64,000 bases of DNA, from contig CAJYAN010000002.1 in NCBI GenBank assembly GCA_913064945.1, positions 124,001 to 188,000 on the forward strand, read 5' to 3'. This DNA comes from an uncultured Gammaproteobacteria bacterium (lineage in GTDB: Bacteria > Pseudomonadota > Gammaproteobacteria > UBA6429 > Thiohalophilaceae). Positions 47,115 to 56,267 of the stretch are shown here, in pieces (position 1 is the first letter of the stretch; every line of letters begins with the position of its first letter). The notes under the pieces were generated by a model. The model did not search any database, was not told where the DNA came from, and saw nothing but the letters and a program-made list of their open reading frames with translations. The position numbers and the translations under genes were made by a program.

Positions 47115-48029
47115 ATGATTTTAGTACTAGGTGCAACAGGATTTCTTGGCTCGCATGTATGTTTGAAGCTGGACAAGCTTGGTATTGAGTATACTCCAAG
47201 TTCTCTTAGTTTAGGTGTTGATTTGAGAAATGAGCAAGCTACTGAGGAATTGTTTTCAAGTGTGAGGCCGTCTACAGTAATCAATTGCGCATCATTTGTT
47301 GGCGGGATTCAGTTTGGCTTATCACACCCTGTTGAGTTATACACAAACAATCTTAAAATGGCGCTCAATATATACAATTCAGTGGCGAAATTTAAGGTGA
47401 AAAAGATTATAAATCCTATAACAAATTGTACTTATCCTGGCAAAGCAAGTCTTTTTCGTGTTGACGAATGGTGGGATGGACCATTGCATGAATCAGTATT
47501 GATTTATGGTTTTACCAAAAAAGCACTCTGGATAGCTTCTAAAGCATATACTAAGCAATACAATCTTGTTGCAAACCATATAGTACTCCCAAATATGTAT
47601 GGGCCAGGTGATCATCTTGATATGTATCGTGCGCACGCACTTGGTGGTATTGTTTCAAAATTCGTTAAAGCAAAAAAAGAGAATATGGCTACTGTTACAA
47701 TATGGGGTACAGGTAAGCCTGTTAGAGAATGGTTGCATGTCGATGATGGAGCAGAAGCACTCATTAGGTCGCTAGATATCGATATTGGAATCGAACCTGT
47801 TAATGTAGGCCGAGGGTATGGACAATCAATAAGGGAATTAACATTTCTAATTAAAGATGAGGTTGGTGCTGATTGTGAAGTAGTGTTTGATGAAACCAAG
47901 GAGGATGGTGCGCCTATCAAAACAATCGATGGTTCAACTGGGAAAATGGTTCTCAAGTGGGAACCAGAAATTGATATAAAGAGTGGGTTGAAAGAAACTG
48001 TTGCCTGGTATGAAAAGGTGCTTGAGTAA
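47115..48029 (+). CDS. GDP-L-fucose synthase-like NDP-sugar epimerase/reductase
   Basis: This 304-residue extended SDR has ILVLGATGFLGSHVCLKL, the pattern FVGGIQFGLSHPVELYTNNL, NCTYPGK and YGFTKKALWIASK (Tyr-x3-Lys), then LPNMYGPGDHLD. The FVGGI...P...NNL pattern is typical of Fcl/WcaG, which uses the product of Gmd. GDP-fucose, or a related GDP-6-deoxyhexose, is the inferred product. GAGGT precedes the ATG. Confidence 0.78.
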   Translation: MILVLGATGFLGSHVCLKLDKLGIEYTPSSLSLGVDLRNEQATEELFSSVRPSTVINCASFVGGIQFGLSHPVELYTNNLKMALNIYNSVAKFKVKKIINPITNCTYPGKASLFRVDEWWDGPLHESVLIYGFTKKALWIASKAYTKQYNLVANHIVLPNMYGPGDHLDMYRAHALGGIVSKFVKAKKENMATVTIWGTGKPVREWLHVDDGAEALIRSLDIDIGIEPVNVGRGYGQSIRELTFLIKDEVGADCEVVFDETKEDGAPIKTIDGSTGKMVLKWEPEIDIKSGLKETVAWYEKVLE

Positions 48030-48051
48030 GAACGCGTAAAGGTAATATATT

Positions 48052-48957
48052 GTGGCATATAATTTTATAAAAACTATTTCATCAATTGTTTTTCATCCAG
48101 GCAATAAAGGGAAGAGAATTGATGCTTTTATGAGATATTTCAAATGGCAGATTGGTAGTAGGTTGTTAGGTTTTGTAGTTGTATTTAACTGGATTGATGA
48201 TGCCAAGTTATATATGAGAACAGGTGAAGCGATGGTTACGCATAACTATTATACTGGCCTGTATGAATACTATGACATGTCATTCTTAATGCATTATACA
48301 AATGATGGTGACAAATTTTTAGATGTAGGGGCAAATGCAGGTGTGTATTCTATCTTAGCAAGCGTTGTACTTGATGTCGACGTGGTGGCGTTTGAGCCAA
48401 TTCCCGAAACTTTTGAGCGACTTACGGAAAATATCAGGCTAAATAAAAAAGAAAATGATATTAAATATCTTAATATTGGCTTATCAGATAAAAAAGGGGC
48501 ACTTTATTTTACTTGTGATCGCGATGCAACGAATCACGTCAGCGAAAACTTAGAAGAAGAAAATACGATAAAAGTCGAAGTCACTACACTTGATGAAGAG
48601 CTCGGCAGGCTGCATTATTCCCCGTCGATCATGAAAATCGATGTTGAAGGATATGAAAAATTTGTCCTAAATGGCGCTAGTTTGTTGTTGGCAAATCCGG
48701 CGCTAAACGTGATAGTAGTAGAGCTCAATGAAAGTGGTGCGCGCTATAAAATAGCTGATGAGGAAATTGTTGCTATCTTAACTAGAAATGGCTTCATCGC
48801 GTACGATTATTACCCTAATAAACATGAACTGGTAAAATTAGAAAACTGCAAATCAGAAAGACAAAACACTCTTTTTATCAGAAATATTGATTTAGCGCGC
48901 GAGCGCGTTAATAATGTCAAGAAAAACTTTGTGCACTCAACAAAGTCATATATTTAA
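48052..48957 (+). CDS. FkbM-family methyltransferase
   Basis: The 301-residue protein has SAM-binding FLDVGANAGVYSILAS (from Asp91), VVAFEPIPETFERL and the FkbM motif MKIDVEGYEKFVLNGA. FkbM enzymes O-methylate sugars or related hydroxyls. It starts at GTG. A non-reducing-end or side-chain methylation of the repeat unit is inferred. Confidence 0.85.
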   Translation: MAYNFIKTISSIVFHPGNKGKRIDAFMRYFKWQIGSRLLGFVVVFNWIDDAKLYMRTGEAMVTHNYYTGLYEYYDMSFLMHYTNDGDKFLDVGANAGVYSILASVVLDVDVVAFEPIPETFERLTENIRLNKKENDIKYLNIGLSDKKGALYFTCDRDATNHVSENLEEENTIKVEVTTLDEELGRLHYSPSIMKIDVEGYEKFVLNGASLLLANPALNVIVVELNESGARYKIADEEIVAILTRNGFIAYDYYPNKHELVKLENCKSERQNTLFIRNIDLARERVNNVKKNFVHSTKSYI

Positions 48958-48960
48958 TTC

Positions 48961-50298
48961 GTGTCGAATAATAGCATTACAAATAAGAAAATTAGTATCT
49001 ATAGCCTGATTATTGTCTTTGCTTCGCAAGTCCCTGTTGTGTCGTATTTGTTAGACTCATATTTTCAGACAAGCAAGTGCGAAAGTTGTGGTGAGTTTAA
49101 TTTGTTTTTGACGCTATTCATATATGTTATATTGTCGCTGATCAGTACTTCATTTATAAAAAAAAGTACGCATAGGAAGTTGTTGTCTGTTTATTTGATT
49201 TTAATAACGTTATTGTTGTTTGGGTTTGTCACATCTAAAAACGTATTATATCCATTTATCTCGTTGTCAAAATTTATATTATATTTAAACATACTGTTAT
49301 ACCTGTCGAGATCATCGATAGAAAAAAATTCTAATTTACTTTTAAATGTATTTAAAGTATCTATAATATCATATGCAGTTTTGAATTTCTTTAATTTATG
49401 GCGTGGTGGCAGTCCATTGTTTGCGCTTGGTTTAATACAACTACCACTGTGGCTCTTTTGCGCATATATGATTTTTACTTTTCAAAAGAAAAAAATATCA
49501 TCCTCATCACTGATATATATCTATCTATTTATTTACATACTATTCTTAAATTACATTCTTGCAAAAGAGTCTGATTTTTTTCGAATCCAGTATCTCCCTG
49601 TTGGAATGACAGCCATGCTGTTGATTGCTTTTTTGTCGATATCTACATTTCGCACAAAGACAAAAATATTTCTCATAACGATTATAGTATTGTCGACTAT
49701 TGTTATAAATTTTCACTATCTTGATCAAACATTTAAACTTGGTGATAGATTGGTTTCTTTTAAAGAAAGACTTAGCATATTTACACTTATGTTTCGAGCC
49801 TCGTTCGATTTTCTTATCCCGCAAGGTCTTGGATCGTCATTAAGAAATTATGATATTAGTGTATTTGATATAGGATATACTGAAGCTGGTAGAAGACTAT
49901 ATCCTCCGCATTCGGGGCTTGCCAGTGTGTTATATGAAAATTCTATCTATGTTTTTACATATATTGCTTTCAAGATACTATCAATAGTGAAATCAGAAAT
50001 TAAACAAAAGTTAGTGGGCGCCAAAATGCCAAGTTTAGTGGAGCATAATGGGAAAATTTTAAAGTCAAATATCTTATATAAGAAACGCGACAAATATTTT
50101 CTTATTATGCTGCTGGTGATATTTACCTGGTTTATACACAATCTACTTTACTTGAAGGGGATTGTAACGCCGGACTATTTTACTGATGATGGCGTAATTA
50201 TATACTCTTTGATATTTATACTCAGCTACGAATCATATTTAACAAAAACTATAATCGATAAAATACATTACAGGCGCAACCCTGGAAACAATATTTAA
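48961..50298 (+). CDS. Putative Wzy-type O-antigen polymerase
   Basis: This 445-residue integral membrane protein has about ten to eleven hydrophobic helices and a larger loop near residues 265-320 containing RLSIFTLMFRASFDFLIPQG and YPPHSGLASVLYENS. Wzy proteins share topology rather than sequence, so the call rests on topology, size and neighbours (flippase and transferases). It starts at GTG and ends 13 bp before the next gene. Very low GC, with long A/T runs. Confidence 0.65.
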   Translation: MSNNSITNKKISIYSLIIVFASQVPVVSYLLDSYFQTSKCESCGEFNLFLTLFIYVILSLISTSFIKKSTHRKLLSVYLILITLLLFGFVTSKNVLYPFISLSKFILYLNILLYLSRSSIEKNSNLLLNVFKVSIISYAVLNFFNLWRGGSPLFALGLIQLPLWLFCAYMIFTFQKKKISSSSLIYIYLFIYILFLNYILAKESDFFRIQYLPVGMTAMLLIAFLSISTFRTKTKIFLITIIVLSTIVINFHYLDQTFKLGDRLVSFKERLSIFTLMFRASFDFLIPQGLGSSLRNYDISVFDIGYTEAGRRLYPPHSGLASVLYENSIYVFTYIAFKILSIVKSEIKQKLVGAKMPSLVEHNGKILKSNILYKKRDKYFLIMLLVIFTWFIHNLLYLKGIVTPDYFTDDGVIIYSLIFILSYESYLTKTIIDKIHYRRNPGNNI

Positions 50299-50311
50299 GA
50301 AAGAAATATAT

Positions 50312-51565
50312 ATGAATGTTTGGATTTTTCAGTCAGGAGAGCCATTAAGTATAGATGGTCCTAATGCACGTCACATGCGGGCTATGAATTTAACTAATGC
50401 ATTGTTAGATGCTGGACATAAAGTTATTTTGTGGAGTACCGATTTCTATCACCAGGAAAAGCGTTTTCGTTTTGGTAAGACAACTTACATAAAAGTTAAA
50501 AGCGATTTTGAGGTCAGGCTTATTCATAGCAGAGGTTACAAAAAAAACATCGGAGTCGAAAGAATAATCGATCATGTTCAACTTGCTTATAATTTAAAAA
50601 AGAAATTACAAACAGAAACCATATTGCCCGATATCGTATTTATAGGATACCCGCCAATAGAAACTGCATATGTATTGAGCAAATACCTAAATAAGTTTTC
50701 GATACCGTATGTTCTGGATGTAAAGGATCAATGGCCAACGTTATTTGTCGATGCGCTGCCGAGAAACTTAAAGATTTTAGGTAGGATTGTGTTTTTACCA
50801 TATTATATAATGGCAAGGAAGATAATGTTGTCAGCAACTGGAATATCATCAATGTCAAACAGCTTTTTAAGTTGGGTGTATGCATTTTCAGGAAGAAAGC
50901 ATACACAAAACGATGATGTATTTCCTCTTGCGCCACCTGATTTTAAAATCGATAATGACAAATTATTTTCTGCAAAAGAGTGGTGGAAAACTTATGGAAT
51001 TGTAAATGATAATTTTCCTAAATTTTGTTTCATAGGGAGTCTCTCGCAGGCATTTGATTTTTTACCAATCAAAGAAGCAGCTGAGCTTTTTATAAAAAAC
51101 GATATTAATTTGAAAATCATTATCTGTGGCGAGGGGGGCGATTCAGAAAAAATTACGTCCCTTTTTGCTGGTTTACCAAATATTATTTTTGCTGGCTGGA
51201 TAGACCGTCCTAAAATTGAAATCTTATCATCGCTCTGTGCGGCATCACTAGCTCCTTATAAAAATACTGATAACTTCACTGCTAATATTCCAAATAAAAT
51301 TCTTGACTCGTTATCACTTGGTCTGCCGATAATATCTCCTTTGAATGGAGAAGTAAAAAATCTTATATTAGAATACAATGTTGGAATGTCCTACCACGAA
51401 AAGTCGGGAAATGAACTGTTTAATTGTATGAGTAAATTAATACAGAGCCCTGACCTATATAGGGTAATGTCGAAGAATGCAAAACAACTTTATGAAAAGG
51501 AATTTAACTATACCTCAGTCTATGAACGACTTGTTTCGCATTTGGTTAAATTACAAGTTAAATAA
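50312..51565 (+). CDS. Glycosyltransferase family 4
   Basis: The 417-residue GT-B enzyme has an N-terminal acceptor domain with GEPLSIDGPNARHMRAMNL and DVKDQWPTLFVD, and a C-terminal donor domain with FIGSLSQAFDFLPIKEAA, IICGEGGDSEKI and NIPNKILDSLSLGLPIISPL. It resembles WbuB-like transferases, which act on N-acetylated aminosugars, but the donor is not certain. Confidence 0.83.
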   Translation: MNVWIFQSGEPLSIDGPNARHMRAMNLTNALLDAGHKVILWSTDFYHQEKRFRFGKTTYIKVKSDFEVRLIHSRGYKKNIGVERIIDHVQLAYNLKKKLQTETILPDIVFIGYPPIETAYVLSKYLNKFSIPYVLDVKDQWPTLFVDALPRNLKILGRIVFLPYYIMARKIMLSATGISSMSNSFLSWVYAFSGRKHTQNDDVFPLAPPDFKIDNDKLFSAKEWWKTYGIVNDNFPKFCFIGSLSQAFDFLPIKEAAELFIKNDINLKIIICGEGGDSEKITSLFAGLPNIIFAGWIDRPKIEILSSLCAASLAPYKNTDNFTANIPNKILDSLSLGLPIISPLNGEVKNLILEYNVGMSYHEKSGNELFNCMSKLIQSPDLYRVMSKNAKQLYEKEFNYTSVYERLVSHLVKLQVK

Positions 51566-51568
51566 TAA

Positions 51569-52339
51569 ATGATGAAACAATCGATTGATAAAAAAATTGA
51601 ACAAGAGCGGTACAATGAAAGAGCAAAAAAATTACTAGGCTCCAGAATTGATAAATCATTAACTGGTTCAAATTCAGTTGCGATAAGCCATCGCTCCCCT
51701 TATCTTCGTTACGAAAAATTAATACTGGAAAATATTAAAGATGCTAACTCGTGTGTATTGGAATTAGGTGCTGGGACTGGGGCATTTACTGAATGTCTAT
51801 TAAATACAGGTGCAAAAGTATTGGCCACAGATATATCTGAAGCATCATTAGAGATACTACAGAAACGGTTTGCTAAATATAAGAATATTTCCGTAAAGGC
51901 AGCTGACCTGGAATTTCTCCCTTTTGATGACAATACTTTTGACTTTGTTACAAGTGCAGGTAGCTTGAGTTATGGAGACAACATGCTCGTTTTGAATGAG
52001 ATTTATCGGGTGCTTAAACCTAATGGAATGTACATTGCTGTTGATTCTCTGAATCACAACCCCGTTTATATGCTGAATAGATGGATACACTATCTACGAG
52101 GCAGGCGAACCTTAAGTACTTTAAAAAGAATGCCAACAACAAATTTAATTGATATATATAGAAAACAATTTGGGCAAAGTAGTGTTTATTACTTTGGCTC
52201 AATTACCTGGATAGTGCCTTTCTTTAAAATTTTCTTGTCAGAGAAAAAAATATCAATGACTATTGACTACTTTGATAAAATTGTAAATGTAAAAAAGTCA
52301 GCATTTAAATTTGTGATGTGCGTGAAAAAGGTCAACTAA
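51569..52339 (+). CDS. Class I SAM-dependent methyltransferase
   Basis: The 256-residue protein has motif I VLELGAGTGAFTE (63-75), the acidic motif VLATDISEASL and the post-II segment FDFVTSAGSLSYGDN, of the Methyltransf_11 type. The stop overlaps the next ATG (TAATG). It may methylate the sugar made by the ThDP/aminotransferase genes downstream or act on the glycan; no substrate is recognisable. Confidence 0.8.
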   Translation: MMKQSIDKKIEQERYNERAKKLLGSRIDKSLTGSNSVAISHRSPYLRYEKLILENIKDANSCVLELGAGTGAFTECLLNTGAKVLATDISEASLEILQKRFAKYKNISVKAADLEFLPFDDNTFDFVTSAGSLSYGDNMLVLNEIYRVLKPNGMYIAVDSLNHNPVYMLNRWIHYLRGRRTLSTLKRMPTTNLIDIYRKQFGQSSVYYFGSITWIVPFFKIFLSEKKISMTIDYFDKIVNVKKSAFKFVMCVKKVN

Positions 52340-53385
52340 TGAATGATTTAGATATTAATCAAGTTAATTACCTAATAGATCCAGCTAATTGCCATAATCC
52401 AATATATATAAAGGGTTGCGATACTAATGATCTCATTAATTATCTGAAAATGATGATGATGATTCGCAAAGTTGAACAAAAACTCGCCATAGGAAGAAGA
52501 GATGGATTTATCGGTGGACCTGTACACTTAGGTGTTGGACAAGAAGCAATTGCTGTTGGTGTTTCTGGATCATTAACATGTGATGATAGAATATTTGGTG
52601 CACATCGTTCGCATTCTCATTTGCTTGCATTAAACCCTGATCCATATCGTCTCTTCGCGGAAGTGCTTGGTAAAGTAACTGGATTTTCACGCGGTATGGG
52701 TGGATCAATGCATTTATGGGATGGACCCAGTGGGTTTTATGGGTCTGTTCCGATTGTATCAGGTACAGTATCCTTGGCTGTTGGTGCGGCGATGGCTGCC
52801 AGACTTCAAAAAACCAATCACATTGCAGTTGCTTATTTTGGTGATGGTGCGATGGAAGAAGGGGTAGTTCACGAATCACTCAATCTTGCTCGTATTCAGG
52901 AATCCCCCGTATTATTCGTTGTAGAAAATAATCTATTTGCAAGCCACATGCATATTTCACTACGCCAACCTTCAGATATGCAATCGCGCTTTGCTGTAGC
53001 AAATCACATCCCATATAAATTAGCAGATGGAAATGATGTCGTTGCTGTGAAAAATGCTGCTTCAGAATTAATCACACACTCACGAAATGGCCAGGGACCT
53101 GGTTTCCTGGAATTAATTACTTATCGATGGTATGGCCACGTTGACTGGCGTGATGATATAGACGTTGGAGTCCATCGTTCACTTGATGATGTTGATAACT
53201 GGCGTATGCGAGATCCTGTTACGCGTCTGTCGAAAGCAATGATTGAGCAGGGAATCTGGTCTGCTGAAGAAGAGAAGAAATTGATTAGTATGCTAGATAA
53301 TCAAATTAGCGATGCCTGGGAAAAAGCAATGAACGATTCATATCCTGATGAAAGCGCCACATTAAATTGCGTCTATGAAATTTAA
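52339..53385 (+). CDS. ThDP-dependent dehydrogenase E1 alpha-like subunit
   Basis: This 348-residue protein is related to pyruvate/acetoin dehydrogenase E1 alpha. GxVHLGVGQEAIAVG, HRSHSHLLA, GMGGSMHL and the ThDP motif GDG (168-170) through ENN (196-198) are present. No E2 or E3 gene is nearby, so it is unlikely to serve a central oxoacid dehydrogenase complex. The ATG at 52339 has AAGGT upstream and overlaps the previous stop; an earlier GTG at 52318 is less likely. Two-carbon transfer onto a sugar is one inferred role. Confidence 0.85.
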   Translation: MNDLDINQVNYLIDPANCHNPIYIKGCDTNDLINYLKMMMMIRKVEQKLAIGRRDGFIGGPVHLGVGQEAIAVGVSGSLTCDDRIFGAHRSHSHLLALNPDPYRLFAEVLGKVTGFSRGMGGSMHLWDGPSGFYGSVPIVSGTVSLAVGAAMAARLQKTNHIAVAYFGDGAMEEGVVHESLNLARIQESPVLFVVENNLFASHMHISLRQPSDMQSRFAVANHIPYKLADGNDVVAVKNAASELITHSRNGQGPGFLELITYRWYGHVDWRDDIDVGVHRSLDDVDNWRMRDPVTRLSKAMIEQGIWSAEEEKKLISMLDNQISDAWEKAMNDSYPDESATLNCVYEI

Positions 53386-53399
53386 GAACTGAATGAGGA

Positions 53400-54392
53400 A
53401 TGATTTTGAAAGTCAAGAAACAAAATTATGGCACGGCGATCTGCTCAGCATTCGAATATTTATTAGAGAAATATCCTGAAGTATTTGTTATAGGGCAAGG
53501 CTTATGGAGCCCGTGGTATGTAGGCAACTCCATGACTGATCTTGATAAAAAATTCGGAGTTGAAAGGATCATAGACACGCCGGTTTCAGAATCTGCCTGT
53601 ACTGGCGCAGCTGTTGGCGCATCACTGTCTGGGATGCGACCAATTTTAGTGCATCCTAGAATGGATTTTATGTTATATGCAATGGATGCAGTAGTTAATC
53701 AAGCAGCAAAGTGGTCACATATGTTTGGTGGGCAGGCTCATCCTGCAGTGACAATAAGATCGATTATTAATCGTGGTGGTGAGCAAGGTGCTCAACATTC
53801 TCAGGCACTACACTCCTGGTTTGCTCATGTTCCAGGTTTGCGAGTTGTTATGCCTTCGACTGTTAAGGACGCAAGAGATTTATTAATAGCATCAGTGTTA
53901 TGTAATGACCCCGTAATCTATATTGATGATCGCTGGTTGTATGAGCAAGAAGATGACTTGCCTCCTATAGAAGAACTAAGCCTTGCAGCACAAGGCCCAG
54001 CTTGCTTACGAAAGGGGGCTGATATAACGTTGGTGGGTTCAGGTTTTTCCACGTACCTTGCAAATAAAGCAGCTGAGATTCTGGGTAAACAAGCAGTGTC
54101 AGTTGAGGTGATTGATATACGAATTCTTAATCCATTTGATGCTTCACTTATTATAGAATCTGTCGAGCGTACAGGTGTGCTTTTAGTGGTAGATTTAGGC
54201 TGGAGAAATTCTGGATTTGCAGCTGAGGTTATTGCTCGCGTAACAGAAAATGTTGGAACGGATGTTCTTAAATGTAGACCTAGAAGAATAACATTGCCAG
54301 ATGCGCCTGCACCTACTTCGCGAGCGCTGGAATCAAGATATTATACAAGTACTGATGAAATCATTAATACCGTTAAAGAACTTTTATCTTAA
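53400..54392 (+). CDS. ThDP-dependent dehydrogenase E1 beta-like subunit
   Basis: The 330-residue partner of the E1 alpha-like protein has TPVSESACTGAAVGASLSG, RGGEQGAQHSQ and a transketolase C-terminal domain (VEVIDIRILNPFD). Alpha and beta together would form a complete ThDP site. Absence of lipoyl carrier genes suggests the acyl-ThDP intermediate goes to a small-molecule acceptor, here probably a sugar. Confidence 0.85.
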   Translation: MILKVKKQNYGTAICSAFEYLLEKYPEVFVIGQGLWSPWYVGNSMTDLDKKFGVERIIDTPVSESACTGAAVGASLSGMRPILVHPRMDFMLYAMDAVVNQAAKWSHMFGGQAHPAVTIRSIINRGGEQGAQHSQALHSWFAHVPGLRVVMPSTVKDARDLLIASVLCNDPVIYIDDRWLYEQEDDLPPIEELSLAAQGPACLRKGADITLVGSGFSTYLANKAAEILGKQAVSVEVIDIRILNPFDASLIIESVERTGVLLVVDLGWRNSGFAAEVIARVTENVGTDVLKCRPRRITLPDAPAPTSRALESRYYTSTDEIINTVKELLS

Positions 54393-54423
54393 ATCTAACA
54401 CTTAACTTAATTTGGATAGTTAT

Positions 54424-55536
54424 ATGACAAAGCGTAGCGTACCTTTTTTTGATTATCCTCGAGCATATCTTGATGATCGAGATGAATTGTTGAAAATAAT
54501 TGATGACGTGGGAAATCGTGGTGCATTTATTATGCAGAAAGATTTAATGGAGTTTGAGTCAACTCTTGCTGAATATACTGGTGCATCTCATGCTATTGGT
54601 GTGGCAAATGCAACAGATGGATTAGAATTATCATGGATGGCACTTGGGTTGCGACCAGGAGATGAAGTCATTATTTCATCGCACACAATGTTGGCTACGG
54701 CATCAGCTATAAAAACTGCTGGCGGTACACCAGTACCAGTTGAAATAGGTGAAGATAATTTGATTGATCCTGATGCAATCGAAAATGCTATAAATCCTCG
54801 TACTGTAGGCATTATGCCAACTCAGTTAAATGGTAGAACCTGTAATATGGACAGAATTATGTCTATTGCAGAAAAACATAATTTCTTTGTTGTTGAAGAT
54901 GCAGCCCAGGCATTGGGCTCTCGATTTAAAGGCAAGCATGCCGGTACCTTTGGCCATGCTGCCGCAATCAGTTTTTTTCCGGCAAAGGTACTTGGATGCC
55001 TTGGTGACGGTGGCGGTATAATTACTAATGATTCCAATCTACACGATAAACTCTTTCAGCTTCACGATCATGGCAGGGATGTTGATGGAAATGTAAAAAG
55101 TTGGGGTCGTAATAGTAGGCTTGATAATTTACAAGCCGCAATACTAAATTATCGAATTAGTGAATATGATAAAATTATTGAGCGTCGTCGAAGAATTGCT
55201 ACCATGTATGATGAACGACTTCGTGACTTAGATGAACTGCAACTTCCACCTGCGCCAAGCACTAAATCTGATCACTTTGATATTTATCAAAATTACGAAT
55301 TACAGTCAGATAAACGTGATAGTTTGAAAAAATATTTATACGAAAATAGAATTGGTACTCTAATTCAGTGGGGTGGGAAAGCGGTCCATCAGTGGGAACA
55401 TCTTGGATTTACAATAAAACTTCCTGTCGTCGAAAAATTTTTCGAGCGTTGCATTATGTTGCCAATGAATATGTTTGTGAGTGATGATGATGTTAATTAC
55501 GTGTGTGACAAGATAGTCGAATTCTATCGGAAATAA
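54424..55536 (+). CDS. DegT/DnrJ/EryC1-family sugar aminotransferase
   Basis: This 370-residue PLP enzyme is distinct from LegC. It has GVANATDGLELSWMALGL, VEDAAQALGSRFKGKHAG and the PLP lysine in FFPAKVLGCLGDGG, resembling enzymes that aminate 3- or 4-keto NDP-sugars (QdtB/WecE type). The ATG at 54424 has GGA 7 nt upstream and is preferred to TTG 54412. It sits behind the ThDP pair, suggesting a cassette for an unusual aminosugar. Confidence 0.85.
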   Translation: MTKRSVPFFDYPRAYLDDRDELLKIIDDVGNRGAFIMQKDLMEFESTLAEYTGASHAIGVANATDGLELSWMALGLRPGDEVIISSHTMLATASAIKTAGGTPVPVEIGEDNLIDPDAIENAINPRTVGIMPTQLNGRTCNMDRIMSIAEKHNFFVVEDAAQALGSRFKGKHAGTFGHAAAISFFPAKVLGCLGDGGGIITNDSNLHDKLFQLHDHGRDVDGNVKSWGRNSRLDNLQAAILNYRISEYDKIIERRRRIATMYDERLRDLDELQLPPAPSTKSDHFDIYQNYELQSDKRDSLKKYLYENRIGTLIQWGGKAVHQWEHLGFTIKLPVVEKFFERCIMLPMNMFVSDDDVNYVCDKIVEFYRK

Positions 55537-55541
55537 TATGC

Positions 55542-56267
55542 ATGAAAAGAATATTTGATATATATTTTTCTTTAATTGGACTTGTTTTTGCAAGTCCAAT
55601 TTTACTTCCAGTTATGTTTCTTGTGTGGAAGCAAGATCATCACTCTCCATTTTATATTGCACAACGTGTTGGGAAAGGAGAAAAATTATTTAATATGGTG
55701 AAGATGCGCTCAATGATTATCGGCGCTGATAGCTCTGGTGTTGACTCGACATCGGCTAATGATACAAGAATCACAAAAGTTGGCATTTTCATTAGAAGAT
55801 ATAAGCTGGACGAGGTTACACAGTTATGGAATGTTTTGATAGGTGACATGAGTCTTGTTGGGCCAAGGCCAAATGTAAAACGTGAAACTGATATTTATAC
55901 CGAAACAGAGAAAAGGTTACTTACAGTTAAACCAGGTATAACTGATTTTGCATCTATAGTCTTTTCTGATGAGGGTGATATTCTTCAGGGAAAAGAAGAT
56001 CCTGATCTGGCTTATAATCAATTAATTCGACCATGGAAAAGTCGATTAGGGTTGGTTTATATCGATAACAGTAATATTTTTCTAGATGTAAAAATAATGC
56101 TCACCACTATAATTGCAATACTTTCGAGAAATCGTGCGCTAAAAATTGTAACGCAAGAATTAAAAAAACTAAATGTTGAGCAGGATATTGTTGAATGTTC
56201 TACGCGAAGTAATAAACTCATCCCAATGCCTCCACCAGGTACAGATCATATTGTATCGGAAAGGTGA
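55542..56267 (+). CDS. Initiating phosphoglycosyl transferase (bacterial sugar transferase)
   Basis: This 241-residue monotopic PGT (PglC/WcaJ C-terminal type) has an N-terminal re-entrant helix (FSLIGLVFASPILLPVMFLVW), KMRSMI, the catalytic Asp90-Glu91 in KLDEVTQLWNVLIGDMSLVGPRP and PGITDFAS. It would place the first sugar phosphate on undecaprenyl phosphate, plausibly from a UDP-6-deoxy-HexNAc made by the WbpM homologue. It overlaps the ligase start. Confidence 0.9.
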   Translation: MKRIFDIYFSLIGLVFASPILLPVMFLVWKQDHHSPFYIAQRVGKGEKLFNMVKMRSMIIGADSSGVDSTSANDTRITKVGIFIRRYKLDEVTQLWNVLIGDMSLVGPRPNVKRETDIYTETEKRLLTVKPGITDFASIVFSDEGDILQGKEDPDLAYNQLIRPWKSRLGLVYIDNSNIFLDVKIMLTTIIAILSRNRALKIVTQELKKLNVEQDIVECSTRSNKLIPMPPPGTDHIVSER

